The notes beneath the pieces were generated by a model, which worked only from the letters and a program-made list of their open reading frames with translations, was not told the origin of the DNA and did not search any database. A DNA stretch of 64,000 nucleotides from Flavobacterium sp. W4I14 (lineage in GTDB: Bacteria; Bacteroidota; Bacteroidia; Sphingobacteriales; Sphingobacteriaceae), in NCBI GenBank assembly GCA_030817875.1, contig JAUSZU010000001.1, positions 3,906,001-3,970,000 on the forward strand, written 5' to 3'. The number at the start of each line of letters is the position of its first letter. Position 1 is the first letter of the stretch. Below are positions 59,889 through 64,000 of the stretch, in pieces. The translations under genes and the position numbers were made by a program.

Positions 59889-62354
59889 TTAAAATTCCTT
59901 ATCACCAAATTCGCTGGTAGGGAGCTTGGATTTACCGATAAGTTTGTTCAGGTTAAAGCTGAAATTCAGCATGAACACATCGGTTTCATAAATATAGTTG
60001 GTGGTGGTATAAAAATCTTTTCCAAATGTTGTTATCCGCTGTCTGTTTGATTGGTTCATGCCAAGATCCATATTCTGCCACTGTAGGGTTGCAGAAAAAC
60101 GTCCATCCATAAATGTTTTCTTAACAGCGGTATTGGGAACCAGAAATTTTGAATCTTCACCCTGTGCAGTTGGCCGCTTTGATAAATAATTAACATTTCC
60201 CTGCACAGTCCAGGTTTTATTCAGTTTAAAACTGGTATTGGCATTTATTGAGTATACCCAATTTGCATTATCTACTACCGAACTGCTGCCCAGCACATTT
60301 AAATCTCCAGCTACCTTATAATTATAGACGTTACCGCCCAGGTATAGGCTCCACCATTTAACAGGCTGAAGGTTGGTTCCTAACTCAAGACCAAAAGAAC
60401 GTGCTTTTTCTGCATTTGTAAATACCCTGTTCAAGATCGTATCTGCATAAACGCTATTTACACGCTGTATTGGATTTTTAATGTTCTGATAATATAATGT
60501 TGTAAAAAAAGACCCCTTTTTGAAGGTTCTGGCCAGTCCGAGTTCTACGAGATCGATAAAAGATGGTTTTAGGTCCGGATCGCCCTGTTCTAATGTTTCT
60601 GAGTGTTCTCTTTCGGGTATAGGATTAAGCTCATAATTATTGGTACGCTGGATCCTTCTGGAATAGCCAGCCTTCAACTTCAGCCCATCATTAACATTGT
60701 AAAGCAAGTTTAGAGAGGGGAAAAGGTTAGAGAGGTCTAGCTCATGAACTACAGGATCGTAAGAAAGATTTAACCTTCTGGTGGCATATTCGTAACGCAG
60801 TCCTCCAATATATTCCAGTTTATTCAGTTTACCTGAATACTGCGCATAAACCGAATGGATCTGGTTTTTTGCACTTGCACGCCCTCTAAACCTGTTGGCA
60901 TCCGGCTGCGAAATGGCAGGGCTTACAAAATAATCAAATTGCCCATCCTGGGTATCATATCTGAACTGATAACCACTTTCGAGTTTCCCTTTACCAATAT
61001 TTATGGCATAATCTAACTTAAACCTATATCCATTTATCGGGTTCCTATATGGATTAAAAACGTACTGTATCGTATCGGCTGTATTGGGATAACCAAGATT
61101 TCTATTTTTGGTATTCCCATAAAGATTTGCATTTTCATATAACAACGAGGCTGTTAATGAGGATTTATCCGCAAAAGTATGGGTATAATCCAGATTGCCC
61201 AGTGTAAAAGTACCTTCCTTTGTTTGCAGATTGGAGTTGTAGTAAGTGGTTGACTTAATGGGAAGCCCTGTTGAAAGATCTGAGGTGCTATTGGTGTAAA
61301 CCAGGTCTGCAAGACGGGCTTGATAACGCTTTCCACTAAAAAAACCAATAGAAAAGGAGTTGTTTTTATCCAGGGTATAAATGGCCGACAATCTGCCTGC
61401 GTAATTATATTTATCAAAACTACGTTCACCGTTCGAGGGAAAACGTGTAATGGTATTATTGGTAAAATTCTTGGTGAACACATCTCCTTCACGGTAGCCC
61501 GCATTATCATTTCTAAGGTAATTTCCACCCACAGAGATATCCCATTTATCTTTTCTGAAGTTCAGCGTAACATCGCCCCCAAAGCGCTTGGGCTTCTCCT
61601 TATTGTCATAATCAGTTGTACTTGGAAGTCCGGCCTGGGCATTGGCTGTCAATGTAAATCCATCGTTAGCACCTTTCTTGGTAACGATATTGATAATACC
61701 GGCCTTGCCATCAGGATCATATTTAGCAGATGGGGAAGTAATTAGTTCTATGTTTTCCAGACTATTGGCAGGCAACTGGCTTAAAACAGTCTGCGCATCG
61801 GTAAGTACTGGCTTGCCATTTACGAGCACAAGAAATCCGGTTGATCCCCGAACGCTGATCTGCCCCTCTCCGTTAACCGCAACAGCAGGCAGGTTCTTTA
61901 ACACATCAATTGCGGTTCCACCTTTTGCACTTTCAAACTGGTCTGCCCGGTATGATTGTTTATCGATCTTATTGGATGCATTTACCTTTCCACTGCTAAT
62001 GTTCACCTGACTTAACAACTCGCTGGTTGGTGTGAGCGTAACCGAACCAAGGTTAACTATTCTTGTATCATTAATGTCTACAGGAATAAACCTGTTCTTA
62101 TAACCGATGTAAGCTATTTTCAATACGTATTGCCCAATCTGAAGCTTACTGATCTCAAATGCACCGTTTGGCCTGGTTAATACACCTCCAACTACTGTCG
62201 AATCTGTTTTTTTTAAGAGCGCCATACTGGCGTATTCGAGCGGTTGTTTGGTCTGCTGATCGATAAGAATGCCTTTAAGGGTAACATTTTGAGCCTTTAC
62301 GGTTTGGCTAAAAAAAACAAGCAAAAGAAGCACAACGGATCTGGAGAGTTGCAT
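59889..62354 (-). CDS. outer-membrane beta-barrel protein with CarboxypepD_reg domain
   Basis: An 821-residue protein with signal peptide (ending TVKAQ), carboxypeptidase-regulatory-like domain (about 25-110), plug-like region (GTAIDVLKNLPAVAVNGEGQISVRG to KAGIINIVTKKG) and barrel strands to a LNKLIGKSKLP end. It is of the same Bacteroidota outer_membrane_beta_barrel type as the gene at 25484. It lies 110 bases downstream of an AraC gene on the same strand, which may regulate it. Substrate unknown. Confidence 0.88.
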   Translation of the reverse strand: MQLSRSVVLLLLVFFSQTVKAQNVTLKGILIDQQTKQPLEYASMALLKKTDSTVVGGVLTRPNGAFEISKLQIGQYVLKIAYIGYKNRFIPVDINDTRIVNLGSVTLTPTSELLSQVNISSGKVNASNKIDKQSYRADQFESAKGGTAIDVLKNLPAVAVNGEGQISVRGSTGFLVLVNGKPVLTDAQTVLSQLPANSLENIELITSPSAKYDPDGKAGIINIVTKKGANDGFTLTANAQAGLPSTTDYDNKEKPKRFGGDVTLNFRKDKWDISVGGNYLRNDNAGYREGDVFTKNFTNNTITRFPSNGERSFDKYNYAGRLSAIYTLDKNNSFSIGFFSGKRYQARLADLVYTNSTSDLSTGLPIKSTTYYNSNLQTKEGTFTLGNLDYTHTFADKSSLTASLLYENANLYGNTKNRNLGYPNTADTIQYVFNPYRNPINGYRFKLDYAINIGKGKLESGYQFRYDTQDGQFDYFVSPAISQPDANRFRGRASAKNQIHSVYAQYSGKLNKLEYIGGLRYEYATRRLNLSYDPVVHELDLSNLFPSLNLLYNVNDGLKLKAGYSRRIQRTNNYELNPIPEREHSETLEQGDPDLKPSFIDLVELGLARTFKKGSFFTTLYYQNIKNPIQRVNSVYADTILNRVFTNAEKARSFGLELGTNLQPVKWWSLYLGGNVYNYKVAGDLNVLGSSSVVDNANWVYSINANTSFKLNKTWTVQGNVNYLSKRPTAQGEDSKFLVPNTAVKKTFMDGRFSATLQWQNMDLGMNQSNRQRITTFGKDFYTTTNYIYETDVFMLNFSFNLNKLIGKSKLPTSEFGDKEF

Positions 62355-62464
62355 AAACGGTATAAAAAATGATTAAAGATCTTCTATTGTTAAATGGATA
62401 TTAAATACCGCAAAGAAGGAGGTAAAATTTCTTTTTTCACGGTACATTTGAAAATAGTATGGTA

Positions 62465-63286
62465 TTAAACAAGGCTTGCCCGATAATTCTGAGGCGTGAA
62501 ACCTGTAAAGCGCTTAAAATACTTTACAAAATGTGATGCATCATTGAAGCTGAGGTCAAAGCTTATTTCAGCAACCGTGTTATCGGTATAGATCAACAAA
62601 CGTTTAGCCTCATTGATAATGAATTCTGAAAGTACCACTGAAGCAGAGATATTCATTTCTTTCTTACATACCAGATTGAGGTTCTGTGGAGAGGTATTCA
62701 ATTTACTGGCATAATGGGCAACACTGTTTTTTAACTGTTTTTGCTGGCTCAAAATTTCACGGAACTGATGGCACAGGCCATTGCCATCCTGCTTTCTACC
62801 TGCAGGCAATAGTTCACCCTCCGATTGGATTTTACCCAACAATGCCTTTAACAACCCTTCTACAACTGTATGAGATGAACGATCCGCTGTATCAACCTCA
62901 TCTACAAGCAATTGAAAGATTTTATTAAGGGTTGCTGCATTTTTCAATTGTAGAACGGCATTCCTGCTCAATTGCAGTAATAGCCGGCTAATCTCTTTGT
63001 CGATACTCTGATCAATAAAACCCTTTTTAATGATGGCAACATAGCCCTCTGGTTCGGATGTAAGCTCCCAGTAATGCATTTGTTCCTTCCTTACAAAAAA
63101 AACGCTATTAGGAAAGATCTCAAAACCCTGCGAATCTATATAATGAAAACCGCTTCCGCTGGAAAGGTAGATAATTTCGAAATAGCTATTGTGCTTATGC
63201 GGTGCGGTGATACGTACGCCTTTTCTAAATGGCGACACCTTGAGCATCCTATTCTCCTGAATCTTGTTTTTAACGATAATCGGCAT
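62465..63286 (-). CDS. AraC-family regulator with cupin domain
   Basis: A 273-residue regulator. The N-terminal cupin (HKHNSYFEIIYLSSGSGFHYIDSQGFEIFPNSVFFVRKEQ) has metal-ligand-like His residues; the C-terminal pair of helix-turn-helix motifs has NLVCKKEMNISASVVLSEFIINEAKRLLI and AEISFDLSFNDASHFVKYFKRFTGFTPQNYR. The N-terminus MPIIVKNKIQENRM allows Met14 as an alternative start. Its product probably controls the neighbouring outer-membrane gene. A TATATTTG -7 element is seen at 63373-63380. Confidence 0.9.
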   Translation of the reverse strand: MPIIVKNKIQENRMLKVSPFRKGVRITAPHKHNSYFEIIYLSSGSGFHYIDSQGFEIFPNSVFFVRKEQMHYWELTSEPEGYVAIIKKGFIDQSIDKEISRLLLQLSRNAVLQLKNAATLNKIFQLLVDEVDTADRSSHTVVEGLLKALLGKIQSEGELLPAGRKQDGNGLCHQFREILSQQKQLKNSVAHYASKLNTSPQNLNLVCKKEMNISASVVLSEFIINEAKRLLIYTDNTVAEISFDLSFNDASHFVKYFKRFTGFTPQNYRASLV

Positions 63287-63372
63287 GCTTATGTGCTAAA
63301 TTTAGACTTCCGCAGAACCCGCTGCAAAATCTTGAATTGCCTGTATAGAATTCTTCGCGTTAATTGTTTTCA

Positions 63373-63380
63373 CAAATATA
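63373..63380 (-). promoter_or_regulatory. candidate -7 element TATATTTG for the AraC gene
   Basis: TATATTTG on the minus strand is a full TAnnTTTG match, about 87 bases before the AraC start. A TTG at 63406-63408 lies 25 bases upstream, a little farther than usual. Confidence 0.35.
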
Positions 63381-63443
63381 ATATCATTCGTGTATAGTCT
63401 CTTAGCAAGATTAGCACACAGATCCTTTCCAAACAGGCGTATA

Positions 63444-63480
63444 AATTGATATGCGGTTTTCTTTCGACCGCATATCAATT
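63444..63480. terminator. long perfect hairpin after the isomerase gene
   Basis: AATTGATATGCGGT (63444-63457) and ACCGCATATCAATT (63467-63480) are perfect 14-bp arms with a 9-base loop (TTTCTTTCG). It lies 28 bases after the stop of the leftward isomerase gene and should stop its transcript; the T run after it is short (AATTTATA). Confidence 0.7.
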
Positions 63481-63508
63481 ATGAATTTACCATTAATTGC
63501 AAATAGAA

Positions 63509-64000
63509 CTAGCGGGTACCATCGCAAACACCCCTAAAATAGCCAACAGATTCAGCTATTCCTGCCAGAGGGTCTTTCATGTCTTTTTCGTACTCTAAAC
63601 TACAGCAGCCCTGATAATTAACCTTTCTCAGCATTTTTACGAATGCAGGGATATCAATTACGCCACGACCGAGTTCGCAAGTGGTACCTTCATTTGCCGC
63701 TACTGTTACATTCTTTAAATGCATATCAAAAATACGTTTCGAGAATTTCTGAAGATCTGCAACCGAATCCCGTCCATCTCTCTTGTTATGCCCCATATCA
63801 AAGCAGATACCCACACGTTGATCTAGGTTTTTAATGAGGTTATAGATGCTTTCTGCATTTGGATATAATTTGTCCTGGGGCCCGTGATTATGAATGGCAT
63901 AACGAATATTATATTCTTTTGTCTTTTGGGCAACATATTCCAGGTCAGCATGCGCCGGAATTCCAATCAACAGATCAACACCAACCCTTTTTGCATAATC
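63509..64000 (-). CDS. sugar phosphate isomerase/epimerase, N-terminus off the window
   Basis: The C-terminal 163 residues of a TIM-barrel protein of the xylose isomerase-like (AP endonuclease 2) family; the reading frame is open to the right edge, so the start lies beyond it. Metal-ligand motifs are visible: GIPAHADLE, RYAIHNHGPQDKLYP (His), GICFDMGHNKRDGRD (Asp, His) and HLKNV, then the Glu in SLEYEKDM. Such enzymes isomerise sugars or inositol derivatives; substrate unknown. The last visible residues (EYEKDMKDPLAGIAESVGYFRGVC) are typical of Bacteroidota members. A perfect hairpin follows the stop. Confidence 0.87.
   Translation of the reverse strand, partial: DYAKRVGVDLLIGIPAHADLEYVAQKTKEYNIRYAIHNHGPQDKLYPNAESIYNLIKNLDQRVGICFDMGHNKRDGRDSVADLQKFSKRIFDMHLKNVTVAANEGTTCELGRGVIDIPAFVKMLRKVNYQGCCSLEYEKDMKDPLAGIAESVGYFRGVCDGTR

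Noticed and set aside
1..64000. tRNA, rRNA, riboswitch, phage or insertion sequence
   Set aside because: None recognised on either strand by eye; no transposase or integrase frame. Small structured RNAs cannot be excluded without a covariance search.

Overview
The window looks like chromosomal DNA of a member of the Bacteroidota, most like Pedobacter or another member of the Sphingobacteriaceae. The reasons are a SusC/SusD pair, several CarboxypepD_reg/TonB-type outer-membrane proteins, a fused CcoN-CcoO oxidase, a DUF6377 regulator, RprX/RprY-like two-component genes, TAnnTTTG -7 promoter elements and abundant short palindromic intergenic repeats. The assignment is by recognition of families, not by a database search. 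No rRNA, tRNA, CRISPR array, phage or insertion sequence was seen.

Region 1 (1-14.8 kb) is an oxygen-limitation block, all on the minus strand. It reads from a stand-alone D-lactate-dehydrogenase-like N-domain into hemN, the copper ATPase ccoI, ccoS, the ccoNO fusion, a ccoQ-like gene and ccoP (cut by the left edge). Just upstream lies a two-gene sensor system: a histidine kinase whose PAS domain keeps the FixL heme-pocket residues, and a response regulator in which a receiver is fused to a Crp/Fnr-type DNA-binding protein. I read this as FixL-FixJ-FixK shortened to two proteins. Further upstream are a Cys-rich protein of unknown function, a flavin-binding PNPOx-like protein, AdhP and a double universal-stress protein.

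Region 2 (15-18 kb) has a small HTH/coiled-coil protein and two YceI-like secreted proteins around an outer-membrane barrel; the second YceI gene carries a one-base frameshift. A repeat-rich gap follows (18.0-18.98 kb). Region 3 (19-30.4 kb) holds an S41 peptidase, a large WG/Sel1-repeat protein, an RprX/RprY-like pair divergent from an outer-membrane barrel gene with four 10-bp-phased TTAAC repeats between them, and small membrane or secreted unknowns.

Region 4 (30.5-37.7 kb) has a DUF6377 membrane-tethered regulator, also frameshifted by one extra A, divergent from a SusC/SusD pair without enzymes. Region 5 (37.8-44.3 kb) is housekeeping and accessory: DinB, DUF4262, AraC regulators, an aldo/keto reductase with altered catalytic residues, a Crp-like regulator and an SDR. 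Region 6 (44.5-50.8 kb) has chromate transporter ChrA with a ChrB-AraC fusion regulator, a Gfo/Idh/MocA oxidoreductase and unknown membrane proteins.

Region 7 (50.9-59.6 kb) is a minus-strand cluster: AraC regulator, acyl-CoA ligase, two secreted alpha/beta hydrolases, a TonB-dependent receptor and a serine beta-lactamase-like esterase. It looks like a system that takes up and hydrolyses an ester and activates the released acid. A 14-bp direct repeat with a 21-bp period lies upstream of the ligase. Region 8 (59.9-64 kb) has another AraC/outer-membrane barrel pair and the 3' part of a sugar isomerase/epimerase gene.
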